Source: Oehlia diaphana | Lineage: Eukaryota; Glomeromycota; Glomeromycetes; Glomerales; Glomeraceae | Direction: 5' to 3' | DNA length: 18,988 nucleotides | Assembly: GCA_003833135.1 (NCBI GenBank) | Contig: QZLH01000607.1 | Location: forward strand, 33,256 to 52,243 | In this document: one piece after another, positions 1 to 11,282 of the stretch | Layout of the letters: every line of letters begins with the position of its first letter | Numbering within the stretch: the first letter of the stretch is position 1 | Made by a program: the position numbers and the translations under genes | Notes under the pieces: model-generated | Seen by the model: the letters and a program-made list of their open reading frames with translations, nothing else | What the model was told of the DNA's origin: nothing | Database searches by the model: none

Positions 1-105
1 TTATATAAATATTAACCCGGGTATTTGTGCGGGTTGGTTTTTATAGTCGGGTCGAGTTCGAATATATCCTCAAACCCGACCCGATTCGACCCTTTCGGAA
101 CACTA
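1..105 (-). mobile_element. Possible hAT-like transposon terminus cut by window edge
   Basis: This stretch is GC-richer than its surroundings and full of complementary CGGGTCG / CGACCCG motifs (around 46-60 and 75-92), so it can fold back on itself. Read on the minus strand it begins CTAGTGTTCCGAAAGGGTCG. Dense subterminal repeats next to a short terminal repeat are common at the ends of hAT-superfamily DNA transposons. No transposase, second terminus or target-site duplication is visible because the element would extend left out of the window. It could also be an unrelated inverted-repeat element. Confidence 0.35.
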
Positions 106-521
106 GGTATAGGAATAAAGATTATTCTGGAAAGGTAAAATAATAAGAGAAAATACTAGAAGTAAAATTAATTTCATTAGAGTTCTTATATCATTATATA
201 AACTATTAAATCTGGCCAATTAAGTGTAAAACTATGTTTTTTGCCTTCTTATCCATTTCTAAATTTCTTTAGATCAAAGGAATCTTGTAATTTCTCCCAA
301 AATTCTAATATTATTAATTTGTAATAAAAACTAAAAGCTTTGAATTTTCTATTGAATTTTGATTATTGTAAAAATTCTTTATTATTTTTATATCCTATGA
401 TCTTAAATATTTTACATCTCACATAGGAATTTTGAAAATGGACAGGTAAATTTATTGCTTGTAGTAGGCGGTACACTGTATGCTATTAATTTTTTAATAA
501 AAAAATTTAGTTATAAATAAT
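106..521. other. AT-rich intergenic, no gene seen
   Basis: I see only AT-rich sequence with frequent stops on both strands and no recognisable protein, RNA or repeat family. Confidence 0.6.
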
Positions 522-632
522 ATGGTAGATTTTAATTCGACATTGGTGTCAAGGAGTTTGCGGCGTCGTCGGGCTGGTAATGGTGGCGCAGCAGCGCTCA
601 CCCACCTCGGTCTGACGATAAGTACAGTATAA
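522..632 (+). CDS. Short GC-rich ORF (36 aa), possible first exon or gene fragment
   Basis: An ATG opens a 36-codon frame that translates as MVDFNSTLVSRSLRRRRAGN followed by an alanine- and glycine-rich stretch ending in TISTV. The central part, about 545-615, is far richer in GC than the flanking DNA, which is unusual in this window and suggests selection or recent origin. An arginine-rich then glycine/alanine-rich N-terminus could belong to a nuclear or organelle-targeted protein. A GTATAA just before the stop could serve as a weak donor, so this may be a first exon. I do not recognise the family and found no continuing exon. It could be a displaced gene fragment or chance. Confidence 0.25.
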   Translation: MVDFNSTLVSRSLRRRRAGNGGAAALTHLGLTISTV

Positions 633-1618
633 CCACAAGTTTTAAACGAACGATTAAGCTGAATAAATTAAATACACATTTTTTAATTTACTGCGTTTGG
701 TTTTATGAATTCAAAAACAATAAGTGAATATTAGGATCATAATTATTTCTATGTTTAAATTATATATACGAAAATAAAAAGTTTTACGCACGTATCAAAT
801 TATTTGAACATTCATTTTATAGAATCTGAACTATCGTGCTTACAAGCAATGCGTAAAAAAATTTCAATATTCTAAACATATAATAAAGTACATAATCATT
901 ATATTAATCAAAATTGCATTAATCTTTTTTGTTCACTAATTAGTTGCAAGCCATTAATTTGAATATTAGTTTAATAAACGGGCAATTTTTCTTTAATTTA
1001 TCGGAATGTCGATCATCAAGTGAGCCAAATCCGCCCCCATATGACGTCAATCCACTCTTATATTGATATTTTATGTTCTCACGTAAAGAAGATCTTATTG
1101 TTATATTGACATACTGTAGTGTGCATTAAACAAAATTATCTTTAACAAAATGTCGCATTATTAACCTTTCTAAAATAAAATAATGTATAAAAATTTGTTC
1201 TTTGAAAATTTGATTAATTGGTTAAGAAAAGTGGATCCCCGCAGCAAGTTATGTGGCTTTTTTTGTACAACCTTTATTATATAACAAGGTGTTTCCTTTT
1301 ATAATTAATAATGCATGAAGATCTTTTATTCAGACGGATATGATGAAAAATCCAGCAGTACTATTTTTTACTTTTATTCTTTTTATTCCGATTTTAAAAG
1401 TCTGATTTACGGTATATATGTTGTGAATGAAATATTGGAAATCAAGGATCCGATTCAATTGGGTAAAAAAAGTAAAACGATTTGCACTCTGCTCCGGATA
1501 AACTCAGAGACTCCAAAATATACATGGTTCCAAAAAAGTAATAGAGATCTTTCCTCTTATGGATAATTCAATTCTAAAAAAGATAAAGTGCGGGGTTCCA
1601 GGTTCCAACACTGGTGAC
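633..1618. other. Intergenic region upstream of the helicase gene
   Basis: Mostly AT-rich with no convincing gene. It contains a palindromic TGACGTCA (1042-1049, a CRE/ATF-type site) beside a CCGCCCCC run, and an 83-codon open frame at 1315-1566 with no recognisable domain. Confidence 0.45.
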
Positions 1619-1627
1619 TATATATAA
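1619..1627 (+). promoter_or_regulatory. TATA-like box upstream of helicase gene
   Basis: TATATATAA lies 155 bp before the chosen ATG at 1782. A possible 5'-UTR intron (GTTAAA at 1703 to CCTAG at 1773) would shorten the leader. In such AT-rich DNA a TATA match is weak evidence by itself. Confidence 0.25.
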
Positions 1628-1781
1628 CGGTAAACATTTATTTTTTTCCCACAGGAAACAATTAATAATTCACTATTCTCTCAGTTTGGAAATAGAAAGC
1701 AGGTTAAAATTTTTTTTATCAAGCATTTTAAAGTAACAAAAAAAAAAATTTATTACATTAAATTTTAACCTAGTTCTGCTG

Positions 1782-4700
1782 ATGGATGCAACACCTTTAA
1801 TTAAACTTCTGGATGATGATGATGATAATAAAAATGATGATGACAAAAAGAATGATGAAGACAAGAAGAAGGATGATAAAAAGAAATGGAATGACCTGTT
1901 GAAACGATGTCTCAATCAATCGGATTCAGTGGATGAGTTCATTACTGAACTATCAATTTCTTTTGATAAATACCTACCGAAACTTCAAGCGTTCACTTCC
2001 CACTTCTGCGATAAATATTTACAGGTCGTTACAAATGTCAATTTGAAACGGAATATCTTACTTGCTAAATTCATCTCACGTTTAATCATCGATGTAATCA
2101 AGGAAAACCTGCACAAATCTTACATTTTTGGCTTTAATGAGCTTCTTCACAACTGTGTTGAACTTCTCTGGTGGGCTGGTATTAAAGAAAATAATAAACC
2201 AAATTCAGTCTTTAATTCAATTAAAAATATCTTTAGTGCAATCATGCATGCTAATCTTCTGGAAGTTTTGATATCAGAATTGTATGGTTACCATTGTCTT
2301 AAGCGTATACTGTTTGATTTCAACCTGATTAAACACATTGAGCAGATAGAGTTGCTCAAGGCGGTAGATATAGCTGCTGATCTTGTAGGAAAATGTCCTG
2401 AGCATGTAAATAACTTATCGTTATCAGAAGGTTTTTGTGTATACAAAGCTTGCACTGCACTATTGAGAACTCTAAGAGATTACGAGAGCGTTGATAATAA
2501 AGAGCAACATTGGAATATGAGGCGACCCGTCGGTAAAAACAGCTTGTTTCCTTTATCCACTGAAGATGAACAGAATCTCGCATTATTGGGGATGAAGATG
2601 CCTCAAAAGCTATCAGATTTACCTCACTTTTTGCGAGCTCTTGAGCAACGAAAGATAGATTCATTTGAGGTAATTACTTTTTTTTTTTGCTTTAATCAAA
2701 CATAATTAATTGAACTGCAAATTGACAAACTTATTTAACTTCATTTAGAATTTAATGGAACTTTTTCCATGTATAAGTTGCCAAAGGCAGGCACTTAATT
2801 ATGCTTTTCCTGATAAACACATTTTGGAAGACGAGTCAGCACCATCAAGATGCTTTCACCTTCCATTTGAATTTAATGAAGATGATAAGCTCGGACCTTG
2901 GGATATCTTGCTTAGCGAAGACGCAATTAAAGACCTGCAACATTTGGAATCAAGGCCTGATGTGATTAGGTTGATTATGCAGAAACTTGGACAGATATCT
3001 TCTGGAGCATGGGACGAATATAACTTACGATGTATAGTACGAACTAGTACTATTCCCGTTTACGAGATAGTACTTCCCGATAATGGCCTGAAGATTCTTT
3101 GGCAAATTGATTATGGATTTACTATTCGTAGCAATTCACTTACGCAGCTTGTCAGGATTTGGGCTGTCACCGATAATAAGGAACAAATCGACCAAGTATT
3201 AAATGACCTTTCAATAGTTCATCAAGTTTATACTTCAAAGCAGAGACATTGGTGTATGGAACAAGAAGCTACAAATAATCTGGTATTACCAACAATCCTT
3301 GGAGATGGAGAATATACGGGACTTTCTGAAGACAGGGTATATGCCTCAAGAACGGAAAATGAGTTGTTGATGATTCATAAAAGGCTTGTTATAAATAAAT
3401 TTGTTCCATTATCAACGGTAAAGTATACAGAGACGATATAAAAATATTTAATTAGAAGTTATTTTAATAGATAATATTCTTCTTATAGAACTTGTATAAG
3501 TCACTAGTATTGGGTGGTCTTAGATTTACCTTTCAAGTATCTAAGAGAGAGTATGAAATTATTAATTGTCCTACATCAGCGATCGTTGTTGGTCGATCAG
3601 GTTAGTAGGAAAAACTGTTTGTAACTAAGAAGTAAGTTTAGTCATTTGATTTATATATAATAAATATTTAATATTTAGGGACGGGTAAGACTACATGTAT
3701 TGTGTTTAGGCAAATCGCTTCATACCTAAATAGCCAAATCTACGAAAACCCATCTTTATGTGGCAATAACAGAAATTTTTACAAAAGACAGATATTTATT
3801 ACAGTGAGCTATAATTTGCGTCACCACGTAAAGAAATATTTTGACAGGTTGTTAGAATCTGCTGAACTTGCTGGAAAACAGATAACTAAGGCGGAGTTTC
3901 GTAAATATAGAGAGAAGAAAGATAGGGGTGAATGTGTTTCCACTTTAACAATGCGTGAAGAGAGAGACGAGGAAAAGGAGTTAAAAGAAATTCCAAACAC
4001 GTTTAATTATCTGCAGTTGACAGATGACAAATTTCCTTTGTTTATTACTTTTGACAAATTTTTTGAAATGCTTCAAGGAACTTATGGTATCAAAAATCAG
4101 GACTTTATAATACAAAAAAAATTGAATGCAGATAATATCGATTCATATGACAAGGAAAAAGAAAGATTTAACCGAGACACAGAAGAAATTTTTGTGAGTT
4201 ATGATAGATTTCGGAAAAAATATTGGCCATCTCTTAATGATTACAGTAAGAAAAAATTTGATTGTGAGTTGGTTTACTCTGAATTTTCTATTATTAAGGT
4301 GAGTAATCAGTAATTAATTACATGCCATATTAATATATCAGATAAATTTCAAGTTCCATTTACTTAATTTTCATAAAAAATTTAAGGGTACAAATCCTGA
4401 AGTGGATTTCTTATCAAGAGAGGATTATATAGATGCCAGTATCAAAAAATATCCAGCATTTTGCTATAACCGTGATGAGATTTATGATTTATTTCAGCAT
4501 TATGAAAAAATGAAGGTGCAAAGGCATGAATATGATTCGATGGATCGGTAAGACCAATTGTTTAATTTTATAGTTTTATTTTTTTAGGATAAATTTTTTG
4601 AAATCTCGAAATCTTTACAGAACGTTGGCCATCTTTCGTCGCGCTAAAAAAAAAGCACTGGGTAGTCTACATATACATGAAGTATATATTGATGAATGTC

Positions 4701-7700
4701 AAGATAATCATATTATGGATTTAGCCCTTATCCTAAAGGTTTTTGACCGTACTAGTAGCATTTTTTTTGCAGGAGATATAGCACAATGTATTGCTAAAGG
4801 ATCTTCTTTTCGATTTCAAGGTATTCGCATAAATAAAAAAGTTTATTTTCCTAATTTTAATTTTAACAATTTTTTTTTAATAATAACTGATATAGATTTA
4901 CAAGCCTTAATATATCAATGGGAACTTACTCGGAAAAATGACAATATTTTAAAACCAAAATTATTTGATCTGAATATTAATTACCGTTCCCATAATGGAA
5001 TTCTTAAACTTGCTGCTTCAGTGGTTAAACTTATCCAGCATCTTTTCCCTAATTCAATTGACCAATTATCATCTGAACGTAGTGAGGTTGACGGCCCACT
5101 GCCTATTATCGTTAATGAGTTTAAAGAGGAATATTTTAATATTTTGAATAACATACCAGATGGGCTTAAATTTACGTATGATATTTGCAAGGAAATGAAA
5201 TTTAAAAAACGAAGTTCATTTATCGAATTTGGTGCTGATCAAGTGATTATTGTGCGCAATGAAGAAGTTAAATCACGTGTAATGAAATTAGTCAATAAAG
5301 GTGCAATGGTGTTAACTGTATTAGATGCTAAGGGTATGGAGTTTAATGACGTTCTTTTGTACAATTTCTTTACCGATTCACCTGCATGCCGAAAGGTATA
5401 AATTTTATACGTACTGTACTGTAACCTTAAACTATTCGAGATTATTTATTCATTCATTCTTGCTTGTTTTAGTGGCGGGTAATTCTTTCTGCTGTAAAAA
5501 AAAAGTCTGAGCATGTACCGGTCTTCTCTCATGAGAAACATTATATTCTTTCATCAGAGCTTAAACATCTATATGTTGCAGTAACTAGGGCTCGACGGAA
5601 TATCTGGATCTGCGACGAAAATACTGAGTATAGCTTACCAATCCGAGTATACTGGGAACGCTGTGAGGAAGATCGAGGAGAAGATTGGGCAGAAGATCAG
5701 GAAGAAGAAGATCGGGTAGATCGAGAGGAAGAAGGTCGAGGAGAAGAAGATTGGGAAGAATATCGGGAAAAAGATCGGAAAAAGGATCAAAGGCTATTCA
5801 GGGAAAAAACTATTTCTAATTTGAGACAGGCGAAAACCTTTTTTTCTAATTTGGCTAAGAAAAGTAGTCCAGATGAGTGGGATCAAAAGGGAAGAGATTA
5901 TTTTGAAAACCAGCAATATGAGCAGGTAAATCATTATTTGAATTATTCAATTTTATTATATTTACCTAAAAAGTTAAACTATTTTTAGGCTATTTTTGGT
6001 TTTACGAAGAGTGGAAATGAAAAGGATCGTAAACTAGCTTATGCATATCGTCTTCGACAGATCGCTAGAGATTCTAGAGATGATGATTTCAATGAAAATA
6101 CTATAAAATCTAATTTTACTAATGCTGCTAGAGCTTTTCAGGAATGTTCTCGGCCAGACGAGGCAGCTAAATGCTATCAGGTATTTTTTGCTATAATTAG
6201 GATATATATCGGCTCCAATTTTTCCAATACTCACTAAGCTGACATTTACAAATTTAATTAATGCATCTTATAATTTGTTACCTAATTTGCTTAAAGAAAA
6301 TTGGCATGTATAAAGAAGCTGGTGATATTTATGCCAAACATGGTATGTTCGAATTTGCTGCGCGCAATTATGTTAAGGACAACATGTGGTACGAAGCAGG
6401 TGAATGTTTTGAAAAGGCAAAAAAGTATGATGATGCCGCTATTGCCTTTAAAGATGGTCGCCTTTATAAAATTGCAGCCGATTTTATATTGAAGTGAGCC
6501 TAATTTCATTTCACTATTGAATGAATTTATAAATAATGATGCAATCTAACATTAATTATTGTAAATAGATACAAACAAGAAATTAAAAACAAGACATTTC
6601 GCCATGTTGCTCATCAAATTAAAGACCATTATCATTCTAGGGCCATTTTATATGGTGAATATTACGAGGCTGTTGATATGCATAAAAGATTAATTGATGA
6701 TAATAAATACGACGATATTAGCGAAACATTAGAATTGTTTTTATATATATGCAGAATTGATATACTGAAAGAAACAACATATATTACGAGACCTAGTACT
6801 CTTCAAAAATATCTTTCCAAGGCGAAAGAGTTTATCACGGAATTTGAATCACGATTGATAAGTAAATCTGAGAAATGGAATAATTTAATAGAAGAGTTTA
6901 ATTTATATTCAGCTTACTTAGATAAGGATTTTAATAAGGTTTACGAGTGTATACAATTTTTTAGGCATCGTAAAGAGCTTGCTACCGAGTTTCATGCAGT
7001 AAACATATGGCTGCAGATCCTTCCACAAAAATCTGGTATTCAAGCTAAACTTCATCATGAACGATTGAAGCATCTGCAATGGATGTGTGAATTAGTCTTT
7101 TCTTTTATAAATATTATCAATAATAAAAAGAGAAATCAAATCAAAAAGAATTTTGAAGACATTTTCTGTATAAGAGAAGTTATTAACCTACAAAAACGGC
7201 AAATTTCATTTGGAAACCCACTTCTCAATCTCGTAGACAAACCGTTTAAAAGCATGATAGAAATCAGTGAAGAAAACAGGAATGATCAACATATTTATGA
7301 TGCGATTGATATACACCGAAGTATTTTAAAATGTCTTGTCCCACGCATTTTTAAGCATATCCAAAATGCTGATCAGAAAGGTAGAAATATTCCAGATATA
7401 AGTTATCAACTGTGTTATAAGTTTACTTCCTGTGAAAAATCAGGTTGCCAGCGACATCATGTGAAACCAACACCATCAATTCTGCATCAACGTTTGATAT
7501 TTTTCCGTCTCCAATACACCGTAATGATAATGTTCGATGATGTATTGGAAAAGTATCTTGATTACAAACAAATTAAAAAAATTCGTAACTTACAAAAGTG
7601 GTGGACTGAAAGATTGATTAAAATTCATACTCGCTATCAATCTCCACAAGTAAGCTGTCCGGAGGCCACTTATATTAAATTCCCTGAACGTGAGACGCTT

Positions 7701-9365
7701 ATTTATCCTGCTCGCAAGACATGGTTATTCAATTTTAAAGACATCAATAACTTTGAAGTTATATTGGAATATATGTTTGTTTTTCAATGGTTGCAAGATA
7801 GACGGAGTATTAATAAGTTTAATTGGAAAGTATCAAAAACAAAAATCCTTACACATTCTAGCAATTTACCTATTGGTTTTGAGTACTACAAAGGGCATAA
7901 CAAAGCAATACCAGTTGGAAATCGACTTTCATCATTCTTTTTTCATCTTTATCTCAATAATGTGACTAGTGCAATTTCAAATATAAAAATATTTATCCAA
8001 TATGCTATTGATAACGCTCAACTGGTTAATATTGTTACATCTGATGCTTTTGGTAATTTAATTTCTCTTATAGAATTTACTATATCTTTAATTTTTACAA
8101 TTAAACCTGGATATTGTGACTTTTGTATTTCTCGGGCTTTTTTGATTAGTTATTTTGAAGAGTTCACTGCAGAACCGCTTATTCCAGGTGATCAACATAA
8201 TTATGACAGAGAGAAATATCTAGATATGATTAATAATTCTTTTGATCACGTCCAAAAACTTCTTAACCTTCTTATTTGTGAAGAGGAGGTCTACTTGTCA
8301 ATTATTCTTCGACTGATACGTCTCTTGATCCTCATTAGTCTAAATGAAACAAAGCTTGCAACAAAAGTCATTATTCTTTTCAAAAATTTGAATCGCAAAG
8401 TCTTTTCTGTGAAAATTAAAAAATATCTGGAAAAGGAATCTTTGGAACAACTTACAAATGTTCTGTGTAAAGATCTTAAGGAAACAGGTTGTGATTACCT
8501 TGTTATTGTTTATCATTCTGCAAAACATACAGAAGTTTTGTCAAAATTTTCTAGAATAGAAAAAAATAGTATTAAGAAGCTTAGATATAAATCTACTAAA
8601 GAATTCCATTCTGCTCTCCAGCAGATTAAATCACCGGTAATTAATCAGGAAAATGTTACAACTGTAAATAAACTTCAAGTTTGGTATTGCAAAATTCATC
8701 GATCTCAAAAAGCAATTAGAAAAATTCAAGGCTGGTTTCGCAGGGTAATAAAAATCAGAAAAATTCAGGCCTGGTTTCATAAGTTAGAAGCTGTCAAAAA
8801 AATTCAAAGCTGGATTCGCCGAGTTTATAAACGGGTGAAATCACGTCAACCTGGTTATGACCCAACTCCGAATAAGATTTACAATGATATGGTGGTATTC
8901 TGCAAAAGTATTGCGAAAGAAGTAAACAAAAAATCGGTGTGCGTATATAATATTTTATTGAGAGGCCAGACAGTGGATATAGTTGTGAAGCTCCTTAGGA
9001 TATACAAGCGGATGAAAGCATTTATTAATAAAAGTTCTCCAGATTCAAACAAAAGTAATCGCCGTTTGGAATTGGAAGATGAACTAAGGTTTGTTAATAT
9101 TTGGATTTTTTACAATGGTTTTTTTTCTTTTACTAAGTTAAGCGAAACTTGTAATTTTAGGAATAACTATTATAAAAAAGTTGAACAAGCATTAAAATCA
9201 TTGTCAATAACTGAAAATTCAGCGAAACATAAAGAAGTAAATATTAAGCGGTTGAAAAAAGAATTGCAACAAGCAGAGGATATTATTGATCAATTTCAGA
9301 ACTGGGTGGATAAATACGAGGATGTAGTTAATAGTAACAAAATTTTCCAGCAAAAAGAATTTTGA
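1782..9365 (+). CDS. TRANK1-like superfamily-1 (UvrD-like) helicase/ATPase, 11 exons, 2262 aa
   Basis: Inferred exons: 1782-2669, 2749-3417, 3489-3600, 3679-4298, 4387-4547, 4621-4820, 4896-5395, 5473-5925, 5989-6180, 6297-6493, 6569-9365. All junctions are GT-AG and the joined frame stays open. Superfamily-1 motifs: Walker A GRSGTGKT (554-561), Walker B DECQD (841-845), motif III GDIAQ (868-872), motif IV NINYRSH (910-916), motif V TVLDAKGMEFND (1024-1035), motif VI LYVAVTRAR (1083-1091). An acidic, Asp/Lys-rich N-terminus comes first. A charged insert (1115-1160) and TPR-like helices (1187-1345) follow the core, then a Cys/His cluster (1613-1628), three IQ-like repeats (2030-2092) and a C-terminal coiled coil (from about 2214). 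Motif order and TPR segment resemble animal TRANK1 and its large fungal relatives. Substrate and pathway are unknown; ATP-driven action on nucleic acid is the family inference. The start is the first ATG in frame; an upstream non-coding exon is possible. Confidence 0.88.
5665..5805 (+). repeat. Degenerate repeats encoding charged Glu/Asp/Arg insert in helicase
   Basis: Within exon 8 the reading frame repeats GAAGATCGNG- and GAGGAGAAGATTGGG-like words (for example near 5676 and 5737), giving E-E-D-R and E-D-W runs between residues about 1115 and 1160. The insert lies directly after helicase motif VI and before the TPR-like segment, so it probably forms a flexible or single-helix linker. Purine-rich slippage is the likely origin. 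Confidence 0.6.
8660..8850 (+). repeat. Three tandem IQ-like repeats in helicase C-terminal region
   Basis: The protein reads KIQGWFRRV, KIQAWFHKL and KIQSWIRRV in close succession, preceded by a related KLQVWYCKI. Spacing and the I-Q-x-W-x-R/H-K/R pattern resemble IQ motifs, which bind calmodulin or light chains in other proteins. Binding here is an inference. Confidence 0.55.
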
Positions 9366-9439
9366 ATGGGACAAAGTGCAACCAAACGTGTTCTATTTAT
9401 TTACGGTTATTCCATTTCCAGCTATCAAAGTTATGAGTA

Positions 9440-9885
9440 ATTTTATGAGGTAAAATTTATATTTGCAAAAAAAAAAATTCCGATTTACTAGTCTAAAAGT
9501 TAAAACCAAATAACAGTATTTTTCAACTGGATGTATAATCTTCAGACGTACAACAAACTGGTCTTTCCTCTTTATACCAATATTTAACAGATTACTAAAG
9601 AGTTGCAAGGCTGTTTTATCAGCAGATAAAATTTTTTCCCATTGGTCATAATATTATTTTGTGCCTACTCTACATGTCTTCGCTTAGTATGTAACATAGG
9701 AGTTGCTTTGGAAGTCTTTTTTACATAACTAACACATGAAAGATGACTTCTAATTGTTTTATATTATACTTTTCACCTGTATTTTTCAATTTTCTTGTTA
9801 AAGTTCTTGTAGAAAAGGATGTATCATGCCTTACATATTGACTGAGTGTATAGAATGCATTTGCCATTCCCCCTAGGATGCTCCA
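9440..9885 (-). pseudogene. Tc1/mariner transposase remnant
   Basis: Three frames together cover the middle of a Tc1/mariner transposase. In order on the minus strand: YVRHDTSFSTRTLTRKLK (about 9780-9840), TIRSHLSCVSYVKKTSKA with a following PMLHTKRRHVE (about 9680-9760), then SADKTALQLFSNLLNIGIKR (about 9565-9630). These correspond to the region leading to and around the first catalytic aspartate of the DDE domain. The usual SDET has become SADKT. At least two frameshifts and several stops show it is dead. The N-terminal DNA-binding part survives at most as REIPKQELAQKEK (about 10015-10055), and the C-terminal catalytic half is missing. Family call is by recognition only. Confidence 0.72.
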
Positions 9886-10140
9886 AAAACTAGTTTTTTC
9901 AATTTTTTTTATAAATTATTGACAATAAAAATTACATGGGGTTATGTAATTATTTAATATTATATATACCATTATTTCATAAGTCTAATGAGAATTTATT
10001 ATAGGTTTTTCTTTTTGCGCAAGTTCTTGTTTTGGAATCTCACGAAAAATACAAGGGCGTTAATGGACGCAAAGACTGTCAAACATTATGATTTTAGTCA
10101 CGTGATCACTTTTCTCATTTTTGTTGTCCCACACTGTATA
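9886..10140 (-). mobile_element. Tc1/mariner-like 5' terminus with TIR
   Basis: On the minus strand the sequence starts TACAGTGTGGGACAACA at about 10138, next to a TA dinucleotide as expected for Tc1/mariner insertion. It continues with a palindromic GTGATCACGTGAC (about 10097-10109). The transposase remnant lies just inside it in the same orientation. No matching second TIR is seen before the helicase stop codon at 9365, so the element seems truncated at its 3' side. Confidence 0.5.
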
Positions 10141-11282
10141 ATAGGAAATTTTTATGACTAAAGGAGTTAAGGAGTTATATGTAATTCCAACAGGTGGCAT
10201 AACAGGACCCGAACTATACTGATATAGGTAAGGTCCAGGAAAAAAATTTACTATACACGGCACTTTTGACTATGATCAGTACGCATTTATAGCCCCTAAC
10301 CCCTGAAATTTTTACAAAATATCCTCTAACTTCAAGTCAGTTTTTAAAATCTTAATTGGTTCTTTTATTAGTTGCATCAGTACATTGCATCAAGATTTTT
10401 CAATCATCTTTTCACAACTAATCTTAAAATATTACCATCAATAGAAATTCCTGATGCATATACATACTACTTTTTTCCTCTGTTATACAGTAATATGAGC
10501 AACATATTTATGTTTAACCAATCGCTCTTTACCATATTTCCCGAAACATTATGTATGCAATATAGAAAAGATTTTTTTGAAAAAAAAATTATTTCAAGAT
10601 GATCGTTAAATAAAATTAAAAATGTTAAATTATTACCAAAAAAAGGAAACTTATTTCCAAAAATGTACCAAAAATAAGCAAATCCAACATCTTACCATCC
10701 TAAAATCCAATTAAAATTACGCAAAATCAATTCAAACTTTATCAAAATTTTTGATGATTGTACGCATTCCCAAATTCTAACATATTGATAGCTACTAAGA
10801 TGACGATGCATATTCAGCTCCTACCTATATTAGTATTGTTTGGGGTCCTGACATAACATGATTTTGTGATTACTCATAAAAAATGGTAGCCGGATTGTTG
10901 TCAGATTATTTAAAATGATCACCTTTTATAAACTAGCTATAAGTGAGAATACAAATTGTAAGTTTCCATAAGATTGTTTATTTTCCTTTATGATTTTTTT
11001 TTTAAAATACTTGTATTCCTTTGATGATTGCCTAAACTTTTCAGATTTATCTATTGGATACTATTATGTTTTTATGATATGTTACAATAGATTAGTTTTT
11101 TTATATATCTCTTTTAATACTCTTTTAATCCTTTTTTTTTTGCATTAAAACTAAATTAATTTAATGTTTGTTTTTAAGAGTTTTTATTTAATAAATAAAA
11201 TACAAATAAGTGAATAAATAATAGTATGCAAATTAATTATTTATAGACAAAAAAATAATTCTTATTTTAAATCACGGTAAGG
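10141..11282. other. AT-rich intergenic, no gene recognised
   Basis: Contains a short direct repeat (AAGGAGTTAAGGAGTTA, about 10160-10176) and an isolated 76-codon frame at 10372-10602 with no recognisable domain. Otherwise AT-rich sequence with homopolymers. Confidence 0.5.

Noticed and set aside
1042..1049. TGACGTCA as a functional CRE/ATF site
   Set aside because: A perfect palindrome, but a single 8-mer about 740 bp from the ATG with no second site; listed only as a note.
1315..1566. 83-codon open frame on plus strand
   Set aside because: No recognisable domain, composition close to random AT-rich DNA, and it does not join in frame to the helicase start by any clear splice pair. Kept only as a note in the intergenic entry.
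1588..1612. tRNA B-box-like GGTTCCA words
   Set aside because: No A box, acceptor stem or cloverleaf could be formed around them.
1635..1781. Possible coding extension of the helicase upstream of 1782
   Set aside because: The exon-like piece after CCCACAG (about 1655-1702) has a stop in the phase needed to join the ATG frame, so only a non-coding leader exon remains possible.
2356..2664. 102-codon minus-strand frame
   Set aside because: Antisense shadow of helicase exon 1.
7690..7965. 91-codon plus-strand frame in another phase
   Set aside because: Lies wholly inside the long open helicase exon 11.
10372..10602. 76-codon plus-strand frame
   Set aside because: No recognised motif and no supporting context; probably chance.
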